Origin: Holothuria scabra
Lineage: Eukaryota > Echinodermata > Holothuroidea > Aspidochirotida > Holothuriidae
Assembly (NCBI GenBank): GCA_037179385.1
Contig: CM074189.1
Coordinates: 27,589,648 to 27,653,647, forward strand
Length of the DNA: 64,000 nucleotides
Direction: 5' to 3'
Below the pieces are notes generated by a model, which saw only the letters and a program-made list of their open reading frames with translations, did not search any database and was not told where the DNA came from. Numbering within the stretch: position 1 is the first letter of the stretch; the number at the start of each line of letters is the position of its first letter. Positions 47,092 through 58,039 of this stretch are shown here, piece after piece. A program made the translations under genes and the position numbers.

Positions 47092-47158
47092 ACGCAAATC
47101 CTGGTTAGACTAACCCATATTTTAGTTGTTTTCGTGTCTGTTTAACCAGGATTTGCGT
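47092..47158. repeat. 16-bp perfect inverted repeat
   Basis: acgcaaatcctggtta (47092-47107) is the reverse complement of 47143-47158, with a 35-base loop. The word ttaaccagga recurs again at 47166, so this is probably a degraded transposon end. Confidence 0.7.
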
Positions 47159-48004
47159 TAAAATTTAACCAGGATTGTGTTGCAATAAATAGAATACCGA
47201 TTCTAGGTAAATTTAACCCCGGTGTTTTAAGTGTGTACACTTATAGGAAAGAGTTTTCAAGCTGCAATTCATTATCACCTTTTATAAAGACCGAGTCAGA
47301 CTTTGCCATATCTTCCAGGAGAGATCACACCGGCTTTCAAGTTTTTTGTCACCGTGATCGTTTGATGTAATGCTAAATGTCTCAAAATCACGCGAAAGCC
47401 TTATTTTCGTTGACTGTCAAAGTTACACAACGATATGGGGTTCTCTCTTCATTACTGAGGGTCAAAAGGTGGATTGCTAATGTGTAATCGAAGACCGTTT
47501 GGAGTCAATTAATTTAAAATAGTCGCCAATGATAGCTTCGGGACTCCAAGATCTGACAAGTCTCGGTCTTTCCTGCATCACCTTAGGGAGCTGTTGCAGC
47601 GAGTCTCTGATTACACCACGGAACTATTACAGACATCGCTCCCTTATAACACATAGAAGCAAATTATCTAGGCAAATAGGCTTTGAAGTGGAAAAAAAAG
47701 AGGGGGGGGGGGGCACTATCAGTTTCCCTAGTTTTAAAAGTTGAAAGGAATGGCGTTTAGATGGCGCTTTACCGTAATAGCTATATGAGATTTAAAGAGG
47801 CCTATCTTATGTGAAAATTAGTTCGAGTTTAACGGCTCAGTTCCTAACCGGGGCGACAACAGCGTTTTTAGCTTTCAATAGTAAGCTTATGCAGTCGTAA
47901 ACCCCTGTTGGAAACCTGTGATGCAATAAAACAATTAAAAAATGTTAGAAAATGTGGATTTTCTTGTCCTTAAGTCATCCCGACCCTCTGACAAAAGGCC
48001 GTTT
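47159..48004. other. unannotated DNA
   Basis: A G12 run lies at 47702-47713. No gene. Confidence 0.45.
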
Positions 48005-48390
48005 AAAGGGCAAGAGCAGTCACCCAGACTTGAAGAAGTGTAGTAGACTGTCCTGTTTCATGATTGGCTGTTGTGAGTCATGTGACAACAATTTTCCTCT
48101 TCAAATGTAAAATTTACGAGAAGTAACTTCTTAGTTAACCTTGAGTAGGCAATATTGAAATTATAAAATATGATCATGAAAGATAATTTGCAGAGAAATA
48201 GGATGAAACCTGTGATATATCTCTGTTGCTTCAAAATTTGTTTAAAGTGACTGTACTTGACCTTTAAACTATTTCCTTAAGAAGCTATATGTACACTGAA
48301 AGAAAATACTCGACCAACCTCACGGCTCTCAAACCATTTACGTTATTGGTCTTTCATGTGTGGCTTTATACATTTTCTCTTTACACCCTA
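48005..48390. repeat. CCAAT/E-box dispersed repeat, copy 4 (longest)
   Basis: The order is gcagtcacccagacttgaag, tagactgtcctgtttcatga, ttggctgttgtgagtcatgt, gacaacaattttcctcttca, aaatttacgagaagtaactt. It then continues through 48240-48390, whose last part matches 45690-45790. The family unit is therefore at least about 380 bp. The ends are undefined. Confidence 0.75.
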
Positions 48391-48546
48391 TGTTAATATT
48401 ATTACGACAGTATGTTTTTTAGGACTAGAGTTTGCACATACTTTGCTACCCCAGAAATAGCTATTTACAGTAACGTGAAAAGTGAACCAGTTCAATATTT
48501 TACAAGAAGGAAAAATAAAATCAGAGAAAGCTACCAAGAGCAACAT

Positions 48547-49324
48547 AAAATATACGGTTACCGGTCGTTTCGCCCCCTTGCCAGTTCGCCCCGGTCGTTT
48601 CGCCCCCTTGGCAGTTCGCCCCCTAAAGGAAGTCGTTTCGCCCCCAAAGTGGAAGTCGTTTCGCTCCCAAAATACGAGTTTGACATGAAATGAACTGCCG
48701 CCCTTAAAATAGAGTTGTGATGGTTGTCATAACAGTTTAGACAAGTTACGACAGTGTACCGTGGAAAGATTGTGACAAAAAAGATGCCAGATGCTAGAAT
48801 ATCGCCAATTTTGGCATTTTTGTGTGAACCATTTTTAATTTTTGCACATCCCGAGTAATCAAGGTATGCTTTTTCCCGTCAGTAACCAACAATATTTTGA
48901 ACTCGTAAAATTTGACATTTACGTCAGTAATGTGCTTACAATATTGTGCACAACAATAAGCATAATCTGAACGAGGAATGAAACACAGGTTAGAAAGCAC
49001 ACATACCACCAACTTGTCACAGCAACTCATCGAAAGGGCCTTTACGTACCGTAACGTGATTAACAATTTGTTTCACTCTAAAAATAAACCTCATCTCATC
49101 CTGAAAGACAGTTAAATAAGAAAGTTTACTTCATGGACATCGTTTTTCTATAAAAAAAAAAAAATGCTTTGTGGAAAGAAAACTGCTTTGGAAAGATTAG
49201 GGGGCGAACTGGTAGGTCGAAGGGGGCAAACTGGCACGTCATAGGGGGCGAACTGGCATTTAGGGGGAGAACTGGTAGGGGGCGAACTGGCAAGGGGGCG
49301 AAACGACCGGCTACCAAAATATAC
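48547..49324. mobile_element. foldback element with 9-bp target duplication
   Basis: The element (48556-49315, 760 bp) begins ggttaccggtcgtttcgccc. Its end, in reverse complement, begins ggtagccggtcgtttcgccc, and the match runs on through about 35 bases. Both ends are flanked by aaaatatac (48547-48555, 49316-49324). Each arm is a tandem array of gtcgtttcgccccc and gccagttcgcccc words, about five on each side, in opposite orientation. A 9-bp duplication with long repetitive inverted ends recalls Mutator-like or foldback elements. No transposase. Confidence 0.85.
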
Positions 49325-49815
49325 ACACCTGTAGCCTGGTCACGGTGCGGGCTTTCTTTTATCATAACCAGAACTACTTTCAACTGTGTTTTAGTGTTTC
49401 CACTTCAGTGTCGCGGAATCTTGTTTGTTTGGAGTTTGAAAACTTTTCAAAAGTTTTAAGAAACATTTTGGAAATTTGAGGTTATATTAAGAAATGGATT
49501 TTTATATCAAGGGTACAGCTGGCGTCTTTAGAGTTTCATATTAAGTGTCCGGGTTTGGCGACTGGTTGTGGTCCCAACGGCAAGTTTTCATACACAAAAA
49601 GAAATTCATCTGGCTAACCTGTTTTTCAAAATCACCGAAATGCAGTGACGTTTTTTTTTTCTTATAGAAACCCTAGTGGACGGTGTGGGGTATACCAGGT
49701 ATCTGAGTTCGTTACATAATGTGTGTCCTCAGATGATCCATTCTTTCATTGTGTTTACTCATTTGTGTTTACTTCATTTCCTCCCTGAAGCGATTAGATG
49801 TAATAAGGTGAAGAA
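49325..49815. other. unannotated DNA
   Basis: Nothing recognisable. Confidence 0.45.
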
Positions 49816-50688
49816 GGAGGGTGCATGATTGTTTTTTTACCGGAAAAAACCTGTTTTTACCCGGTGGTAAAAACTTGTAAAAACCCGGTAATAACCAGTA
49901 GAAACTGGTAAAAAGGATGCTAGTGCCAGGCAACGTGTAGTGTATAGGTGTACTTATAAACTAGTGTATGTACAGTATTACATAGAACAATTGGGATTGG
50001 GTTCAGATCTCTATACTGTTTTTCTTCTACTTTTAATGTTTAATACAAATTTGTAAATGGAGTATGGTCAGTATCGATGCTTAAAGTATCAGTGTTTTAA
50101 TTGAGTCACTAGATTAGTGACTCGAGTCACCAGTTTTCCAACTTTTGAGTGATTCGAGTCGAGTCATTGACTCGAGTCACTGTGCTATTTCAATAGGGAA
50201 ATTACTCCTGAATTTTATCGAGTCACTATCATTTTGAGAGGAAGTGACTCGAGTCGTGACTTGTTACAACACTGTCAAGAATAAAGATTGGTTTGCAAAC
50301 ATTGCTTCTACTGGAATATTGCCAAAAATTGTGACATTGCTTTCCATACTACTACACGAGAAACTGAATTTCAGAATAGCATCATTGTCACCTACACAAA
50401 CTGAGAATCAAAAGTATTATTAAAATTTTAATTTAGAATTTCTATCCAAATTTAAACAAATTTTGCAAATTAGAAAAACAACTTAAATGTTAGTGGAAGA
50501 CCGTGTTATTTAAAGACTGATTTCAAAGTTGTGAATGGTTTTGATTTCATGTCAGACTAGTAGATGTGTGAAACATGTAAGCAAGTTCAAACTGTATTTT
50601 CAAACAACAGCAAAATTATATTTTCCATTCATTATGTTGTCCATCAAAAAGACTTGAAGTAAGTCCTCATTGAAAAAGAAAACCCTTC

Positions 50689-50729
<41 letters not shown>

Positions 50730-50941
50730 CAAAAAAACGGAAAACAAAACAAAAACTTGTTGTAAAGCTAAAGAATTACAGTATTTAAATTCCATTTTAT
50801 GTAACACAATAGGTTTTTCCAGTTTTTACCAGTTTTTTCCACTCGGTTGGGTAAAAACCTGTTTTTTCCAGGGCGGTTTTTACCGGTAAAAACCATAGGA
50901 AAAACCGTCCATGGTAAAAAACTGCCAACCCTGGGAGGATG
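49816..50941. mobile_element. hAT-like element, 1110 bp, host of a nested MITE
   Basis: The left part (catgattgtttttttaccgg) and the right end in reverse complement (CAGGGTTGGCAGTTTTTTACC, one base over the word shown on the + strand as its complement) match at gttttttacc. The flanks are ggagggtg (49816-49823) and ggaggatg (50934-50941), seven of eight bases identical. Both ends are packed with ggtttttacc/ggtaaaaacc words. An A-rich run fills 50689-50755. The imperfect duplication suggests an older insertion. Confidence 0.6.
50090..50274. mobile_element. nested 185-bp MITE with gactcgagtc repeats
   Basis: The left end is CAGTGTTTTAATTGAGTCAC and the right end in reverse complement is CAGTGTTGTAACAAGTCACG. 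The interior repeats the palindrome tgactcgagtca and its parts six or more times. The flanking 8-mers taaagtat and tcaagaat agree at six positions, compatible with an old hAT duplication. Confidence 0.6.
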
Positions 50942-52364
50942 CAACAAAAAAGGAAGAACAAAGAAACTTACATCAAGAACTTGACATCACTACAAAACAG
51001 CTTACCCGCTTCCCTCTAAAAGCCCTTTCATCAAATTGACCACGGATTGAGCAAAGACTGGATCAACTATACACGTAACCAAAATTGGTCAAATATTTTG
51101 ACTAAACTTTGGTTAAGTCTAACTACTTATCGGTCAACTTCGACTAAAGGTTGGTCAAATTTGACGATAACTTAGTCGCAGTATTTGAGCAAATTTAGTT
51201 CGGTGCATAGTTGTAATGCTTTAGGAGTGTTCTCACGCAGGAAGTCAGTGTTCGATTTCGAGGTCAGGCCATACCAAAGACCATAAAAATGGAACCTACT
51301 GCTCATGAGTGTCTTATCCTGAATGTAGGAACAAGGCCGTGAGGACGGTAGATTAAATCAGGCCATCAGTTGAAATGTAAGACCGTATCTATCTAACATA
51401 AAAACTGACTGGCCAACCTAAAGAATGACTGTCGCACCTTCGTTTGATGGAAAAATATCTTGTTCCTTTGAAATACCCTCAACCTGGGGTATTTTTTTTT
51501 TTTTTTTTTTTTTTTGTAAATTAACCTCCCGTTAGCGAGGTCGTATATCACCGCCGATTACAACCAAGGAAGCCTTTGATGCCACCACAGGCCCGTACCC
51601 TAAAAAGGCACTAGAAAACGGTGGTCATAGGAGCCAAATTCCTTTTAGGAAGAGAATAATGTACAAATGGGGTAAAACTTTGGAATACGAAAAGCTTTCT
51701 GTCGAAGAAAATCAGTGAGACTTCGCCCCAGCACCCCCCCCCCCCCGAAGTATCCAGCACATTTGATTTGCCCGGATGTGACCAACTTTACGGTCTGATT
51801 GTCGTTTTGTGTTGAGGGGCTCTAAAACGGGTCGCTATTTGAGGCTATATAACTATTGTCTTTTGTGACAATTGCAACAGTGTCTTTGCCTAAGGACTTG
51901 CCATCCAACCGTTCAATCTAAATAAATGGCTCAGCAACTGAAAACTCGTTTCGCTTTATAATTCTTAAACACCGCTCAATGTTTAAAGAGTAATATTACC
52001 ACCTCAAATTTCTTTGTTTTTGGGGCATTTCATTAAGTATATGTTTCCCGTTAACTTTAAAAAATGCATGGCATTAACGATCAACGTAAATCTTTTTATG
52101 TTTTGCACAGAGATGATCCGCGGGTGCATACCAACGTATTCCCAGTGAGAATTGCTACCGACTGAAACTTTCTTATCAAACGGAAGAGGTTTAATAGATG
52201 TGTGAGACTAAACCTTTTAACAAGGAGGCACTGTAATACAAACTTTTATATAGAGATCTACGGAGGGTGTGGCTACACTGTGTAGCATAGAGGTCGAGAT
52301 GGCAAGAAAAAGAGTTTTATTCAAGATGACTTCAAAGGAAGGTAACTAACAAGCAACTCAATCA
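50942..52364. other. unannotated DNA
   Basis: It contains a ttggtcaaa/ttgactaaa-rich patch (51050-51200), a T24 run (51492-51515) and a C13 run (51734-51746). No gene. Confidence 0.45.
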
Positions 52365-52368
52365 TTGA

Positions 52369-52665
52369 AAGGACCAATCCTCTCACCCCAAACTACACTT
52401 CATATAGGGGTGGGGGGAACAAAAGTCTCCATTGGCCCAGATTTTTAACTGACTATTAATTCAAACAAAGCAGATTACCAAAGCTTACATTACACAGCAT
52501 GAACTGTACTGAGAGTGTTGTGATATACACAAAGAACTTTTCTATACTCAACCTGAAGCAGTAAACTGAGATTGTGACTTAATAAGGATGAATTTCAGAC
52601 AATTGTGGGAGGGGCTTAAGTAAGAAGGTTAGGAGAATGGATACTGTTTGGGGTGAGAATAAAAT
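52369..52665. mobile_element. TTAA-type MITE, copy 3 (inverted, degraded)
   Basis: Inverted relative to copies 1 and 2: the + strand shows tctcaccccaaac near 52380, gagagtgttgtg near 52512, tgtgggaggggct near 52603 and tgtttggggtgagaa near 52645. The flanks have lost a clean TTAA (ttga on the left). Confidence 0.7.
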
Positions 52666-53146
52666 GTACCTACAGTCAAAGAATTCAAAAGTACACATTA
52701 AACAGCATCAAAAAGAATTCCTACAGTCCAACTCTCACCTTCATGCTTCATAAAATGTTATAGTACGGTTTACTCAATCAAATTCAAATGGCACATTTCA
52801 CAATAGGTTGTGACGTCATTGTTTTAATACCCAAGTTACCATCTTTGTATTTCTTTGTTTTTTTTTTTTTTCTAAAAGTTACTACACATTGTATCAAGGT
52901 GCAATATCTTTCTCATTCACCTGTGGTGATGTAATTAACTTCGCCCTCTCTGTGCAAAATGCTATGCAAATTAAACCGAAAGTTTTCGAGGTCATTAAAT
53001 ATTTTGAATTTTAAAGGGAAACAAAGCACGTAATGTGAGTTGTACAACAAGGAAGAGAAAGTCACTCAATGGAATCATTTGCTTTTTAGTGAGTAAATTT
53101 AAAGATTTTATAGCTCGGCTCAAAAATGTCCTATGAAGATGACAGT
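52666..53146. other. unannotated DNA
   Basis: Nothing recognisable beyond a T run near 52858-52871. Confidence 0.45.
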
Positions 53147-53534
53147 TACACTCTAAAATCAAAAGAGTGAACTTAGTCACTCTTTGATCGAGTGAAAAGT
53201 ATAAATTCGCTCCATAAGAGTGATAATTCACTCCAAGAGGAGTGAAGTTCCCTCCAAAAAGAGTGAAGTTCACTCCAAAAAGAGTGAAGTTTCACTCTTG
53301 ATGGAGTGTCCACAGTGATCGCTCTTAAAAAAAGAGCGATCATTGCAGGCCCTCGTGGAAGAGTGAATTTTCTCTCTTTCTCTAGTGAATACCACTCTTT
53401 TTGGAGCGAACTCCACTCTTTTTTTGGAGCGAACTTCAATCCTCTTGGAGTGAATTATCACTCTAATGGAGTGAATTTACACTTTTCACTCGATCAAAGA
53501 GCGACTAAGTTCACTGTTTTGATTTAAGAGTGTA
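53147..53534. mobile_element. TA-flanked foldback MITE, CACTCTAAAA terminus
   Basis: The element at 53149-53532 (384 bp) starts CACTCTAAAATCAAAAGAG and its end in reverse complement starts CACTCTTAAATCAAAACAG. The arms pair over roughly 150 bases with few mismatches, so the element is almost entirely a hairpin. TA flanks both sides. The arms themselves are built of repeated ggagtgaa/ttcactcc words. All open frames here are translated repeat. Confidence 0.88.
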
Positions 53535-54327
53535 GACTGCCTGAATTAAATTTCTACGTAGCTTAACACATATTTTTATTTTTAATTTTTAATTGTTTGA
53601 CTTGAGGTACGCTTTCACAATTCGACAACAAGCAAGTCATTTAGAATAATCGAAATCACTCAGACACCCGAAAGCACGATTAAAGAATTTTAGGTATGGT
53701 CAGGTCTTCACGCGCTTGAAATAACCACACCTTGACTTGTAGCCCACGTGACAAGATGACCAGTTATATCGGCAGATTTTACGACCAGATGGATACTTAA
53801 GAAGGTGAAGGTCACTACAGATAATTTTTCTAAAAGATGTTGTGGTAAGCTAGGTGTTGGCTTTGAAATCAAATAAAAAAGCACATACACTTACTCCGAA
53901 GTAAAGATAACTTTATGAATGAGTGCCCTCTTTTCTGTGCTTATCACTGAGTCATAGAGTCCATTGTTATGGAAACTAACTTGAATATTCAACATACCAG
54001 TAAAAGGATGCATGGCGCTAGAAACGACCAGCAAGTTTCAGCCATCCTACAACCTTAATCCACACTATATCAGAAAACTTCCTGTTGAACTATTTTGAGG
54101 TCAATAAAGTTTAAAAGTTTCCATCATTTTGCTCCTACAAAAAGGTTCGTTTACAACAAACGCAACATTTCCTAAAGGTACATCTTATTGTCATGAATTG
54201 AATTGACAGTTCAACCTTCTAACTTGTGCGAAAGACACCGGTGTTGTTTATTCTGTTTCTAAGAACAAATTTTATGTCGGATGGAATACACATGAAATGG
54301 GTTTGCGTTTCTTTCTCTTCTTTGCAG
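53535..54327. other. region upstream of the B-box gene
   Basis: No recognised promoter element. A phase-compatible tiny first exon is listed separately. The last 20 bases form a strong pyrimidine tract leading to the acceptor at 54327. Confidence 0.4.
53969..53999 (+). CDS. tentative first coding exon of the B-box gene
   Basis: An ATG at 53969 opens ten codons (METNLNIQHT) and one extra base before a GT at 54000 (acca/gtaaaag). That phase would join the next exon in frame, giving Arg at the junction. The evidence is only an ATG, a passable donor and a one-in-three phase match. The real 5' exon may lie elsewhere and could carry a RING finger, which is missing from what I can see. Confidence 0.15.
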
Positions 54328-54400
54328 GAAACAGATACTCCATCGCACCCTTGCCTGAAGATATGCAAAAATCTAAGGCTTATAGTGAAAATATAAGAGA
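54328..54400 (+). CDS. B-box/coiled-coil gene, upstream exon
   Basis: The 73-base exon has a textbook acceptor (ctttctcttctttgcag) and donor (AGA/gtaagt). Read from its third base it is open throughout (starts NRYSIAPLPEDMQKS). Its last two bases join the first base of the next exon as a Glu codon, continuing in frame into the methionine at 55080. An in-frame ATG at 54363 is a plausible start (MQKSKAYSENIRELIERV), which would add 21 residues before that methionine. The other two frames contain stops. If the frame is open farther 5', an upstream exon must end in phase 1. Confidence 0.6.
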
Positions 54401-55054
54401 GTAAGTTTTACTAACTTGCCAATAAAAATGATTTCATGCGTCCAAATCGTTCCGACAGTGGTGATGGCAAGTTTAGTCGATGAAAGGAAGTCAGGGAGCA
54501 GTTTCAATTTCCTTCACGTGACCTCAAAAATGCATATCGCATATGTTTATGTATATACATATATTGATATTTTTTTCTAATTGCGGATTACGGCAAAAAA
54601 TCGTCTGAAGAAACGACCCATAGGGCGAAAAAACCGTTTCACATTAACGTTTTGACACACATTTTCAATGGGAATACGTAACAGTATTGTAAATCCCCAC
54701 ATATTATACGTATAGTAACCTACAATTACTTCAATGTATACCAACTTACGAACACGTATCCGTTAACACGAATGTATGAGGGGCCATTGAAATAACTTGT
54801 ACGCATATCTCAAAACGCAAAGGGGGATATACTCTTATGTATTTTACTGTTTCATTTTCGCCTCTACGTTCTGACGGTGTACTGATTTCCCACTACCGGT
54901 CTATCCAGCGATAAGCATTTTTGACGTCACATTTTGTAACTAACAAGTTGCCAGACTCTATTGAGTGAGGAAGCTGAACAAGCTCAATTCGATATTAGCC
55001 TATATTAATACATATTAATGTCTTCTTCTTTAACTTCCTTCCTACACTGAACAG

Positions 55055-56780
55055 ATTAATTGAGAGAGTTTCACCCGCAATGGTGTCCACGTGTCCCGAA
55101 CATCCTGAGGACACAATCACGTGGACCTGTAAGACATGCAGCGAAAAACTTATCTGCGACCAATGTCGACGCACGGGAGAACATGCAGGACATTTACTTG
55201 AAGACGTTAACACCACGTACCATTCTCTTGTTAGTTTTCTGGAGACAGCAAAAAAGAATATAGATCGAATCAACGAGAAATTTATGATTGCGAGTGATGA
55301 AAATCAGAATGAGGAAAATAAAATACGATCTCAGTTTGAGAAGTTAAGAGATGTTTATTACAAAGAGAACGAAACCATCTTGGCGAAGATGAAAGCTGAA
55401 GAGAATCGACTCGAAGAGTATGAACAGGGTGAAAGGAAAACCATAAACTTTTCTAAAGAGGCAGATCAAAGGTTATATGAAGTTAGAGCGATTGAGGAGT
55501 TAACAGAACTTGAAAATAAAATGGAACTTTTAGAACAAGAGAAAAAGAAGGTTCAGGAGAGGTTGGAAGCTAAATTGAAAGAAAGAGACTCAACTGCTGA
55601 AAGACAGCTGGATGATTTGCAAAAAGATTTGGAATCAAAGAGGAGAGCTGTTTCAGATAAGCAAGAAAGACTAGAGATAAACGAAAACATTTTCCAAAGG
55701 GTTTGTGACAAGTTTAAGGAAGTTACAGAAACCCATGCAAATAATTGTAGAGAAAGCATTACTTCATTTGTGAAATGTTTTGGTGAAATAAACGCCAAAA
55801 TTACAGCGGCCGATAATGGATTGGCCACTCTTGATCTACTAAAGGACTTATGTAGCCACATTAACCAGTCACGAGGTAAACTCGAGGATGTTTCAAATGA
55901 ATCGTTTGTGGTAGGTGTACCAAACATTTGTTACACACCAGACGGACAGGGTTCTTTTGGACATTTCACTTTGCATCCGTCTGAGGAAGAAACAGTATCA
56001 TTTGACATGCACCGTGAAGCTCAAAAAGGATGGAACATTGAAAACATATCTGGGGTCGGAGGTAAGCGGATTGACGTAATAAGTCGGAAACGAGGTGGCA
56101 AAGACTGTTATCTTGATATTTTCGATCTTAAAGGAAATCTTCAACACTCCCATAAATTGAACTCTAAGTCAGCAGAGGCGGTCCGTTTCGTTTGTGGTGT
56201 CGGGGAGGAATTTACTGCTACATGCTGCGAAAATGAAATTAATGTTATAAACATTCAGACAGGGAATGTAAAAGCTTCCCAAAGGTTGAACCGAGGTGAA
56301 GAACCTTGGCAAATAGCGTATAATACTGTCACACATGAAATTGTCACAGGTTTAGTCGGCACCAACGAGCTTCGTATCTACAATGAAGAACTGGAAATAA
56401 TCAGATCAGTTGAAATGCAAGACACTCTTAGGGCTCCATTATCACTTTCTGTCCATGGAAATAATATATTTGTGTGTTCCTTTGAGAATAGGGCGTTCAT
56501 TCTTGACGGTAAAGACGGCAAGGTGAAGTCGGTATTTAACAGAAATGGAATTGATAACAGGGCCTGGCGCATCTGTTTTGACCCAGAGGGAATGGTATAT
56601 GTGATGTGGTTACTTGAGTCTGGAGTAATTCGAGTCATCCGCTACAACACTTCCGGCCAGGAGTTGTCCTCCCTTGACTTCGAGTGTGACGTCAGATTCT
56701 TAAGCTTTGCACATGTTCAGAAGAGGGTTGGCTATTTGGTCGCCGCGACCGGGGAAGGGAAATTACACGTTTATCGCACT
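55055..56780 (+). CDS. TRIM-like B-box, coiled-coil, beta-propeller protein (main exon)
   Basis: The frame runs from ATG 55080 as 567 codons to a consensus donor (ACT/gtaagtattc). Numbering from that Met, a complete type-2 B-box zinc site is visible: C5, H8, C17, C20, C26, C29, H35, H38. Residues about 50-250 are rich in Glu, Lys, Leu and Arg in heptad-like runs, a long coiled coil as in TRIM proteins. Residues about 320-567 hold repeated short strands of the beta-propeller (WD/NHL-like) kind, such as YLDIFDLKGNLQHS and INVINIQTGNVKAS, ending GEGKLHVYRT. TRIM proteins are usually ubiquitin ligases in signalling or innate immunity, but no RING finger is present here, so ligase activity is not shown. 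The acceptor is ccttcctacactgaacag before 55055, leaving 25 bases before this ATG that are also in frame. The open frame to 57056 beyond the donor changes character and is taken as intron. Confidence 0.85.
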
Positions 56781-57574
56781 GTAAGTATTCATGAAGTGAT
56801 GTGGGGTTTCCTGCACTGTTTACATTTACAGAAAATAAGCTTAAGAACGACAAAAGGATCCATTGAAAGTGCTCTCAATTCGTTGGCAACACTTACCTTT
56901 TTTGGTTTCATTACTTTTTCTTCAATCTGTAATTTTACACACGTTTTGTCATTTTTTACCATGTGCACCCAAATTTCCGTTGTAAAAGTGACCAGTTTCG
57001 AAATCAATTTAATGTTTAGGCTACAGTCTTCGACAAATCTCTTTGGGAAACGGTGAGAGCGGGGATTTTCATGTTAGCCCACAAAATGAGATTTACGAAT
57101 ATTATGACAAAGTGTTCTAACAGTTTTTCCAAGATTGTAGTTTGATCTTTGTTCATGGTGATCCTGCTGTAGGAGCGTGTACCTCCCAATGTTTCCATTT
57201 CATATTATGCTGTGCGATTTTCTGTTACTCGTGAGAATGGTAAAACTTTCAATTAATACCTTAACATCTTATTTGGGTGGTTCTTTATTCGATGTCTAAT
57301 CCCACAAAATACATCAACAGTAGGTACCGTACCGCAATTCTTGTTCTGCCACCCACCACTGTAAGTTAGGTAAAAAAAGACCTGATATAACAGAAATCAT
57401 TGGGCAAAATACATTAAACAATGGTTCACGCTTGTTCAACACTCCGAAAACCACAGTTGGTTAATTGGCTTGTTATGTTCTTGAAAAGAAAGGGAGCTTA
57501 ATCCAACGTGGGGGCAGTTTTCTGGAAAATTTCGTCTAGTGGAATACTGTACATGTATATACATTGCCAACGAC

Positions 57575-57866
57575 CTAATCTTCTAACTCCACTGACAGTT
57601 CCAGTTCCCCTAACCTACGTACTAAAGCCCCTCCCACAAGTGACTAATATTCATCCTCGTCCAGACACAGTCTTTGTTTATTGGTGAGTATACAAGAGTA
57701 CAAACGTAATCAAAGAACTCTCAGTATAGCACGTGCCGTATAATATGAGCTTCAGTGCTCTGCGATTTTTGAAATAGCTTTCAATCAAAATGCCGTGCCA
57801 TTTGAGAATTCATGTGGACAATAATGAAAATTGTCTTTTTGAATGGGAGTATTAGCCCTTTGAGAA
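57575..57866. mobile_element. TTAA-type MITE, copy 4 (degraded)
   Basis: It shares acagttccagttcccctaac, agcccctcccaca, aagaactctcagta and gagcttcagtgctctgc with the other copies, in the same orientation as copies 1 and 2. It ends agccctttga, a decayed form of the expected ccctttaa. It lies inside the intron. Confidence 0.72.
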
Positions 57867-58039
57867 GGGGATCAACAACTTATCTTAAACAGAAGGGCAA
57901 ACAATTGTACGGTGGCAAATGGTGTCCGCGACCTGTTAGCATTAGCAATTCCAGCACTGCAAAAAGTACATGGGGATTTGACACTTTTTTTTGACAATTG
58001 AATTTTCACTAGTGTTAATTATAGGTGCGTCTAGTCTGG

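Noticed and set aside
48412..49459. Open frames with RSFRPLASSP-like and GRTGRG-like repeats
   Set aside because: They are a translation of the gtcgtttcgccccc arrays at the ends of a foldback element.
52995..53527. Four overlapping open frames with repeated FWSELHS-like units
   Set aside because: They are a translation of the ggagtgaa words of a foldback MITE; frames occur on both strands of the same hairpin.
55553..55927. 124-codon minus-strand open frame inside the B-box exon
   Set aside because: It is antisense to a well-supported coiled-coil exon and rich in Ser/Leu/Phe as expected from reversed coding sequence.
56781..57056. C-terminal extension of the long open frame to residue 658
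   Set aside because: It follows a consensus gtaagt donor, its composition changes abruptly, and a phase-matched exon exists downstream, so it is treated as intron.
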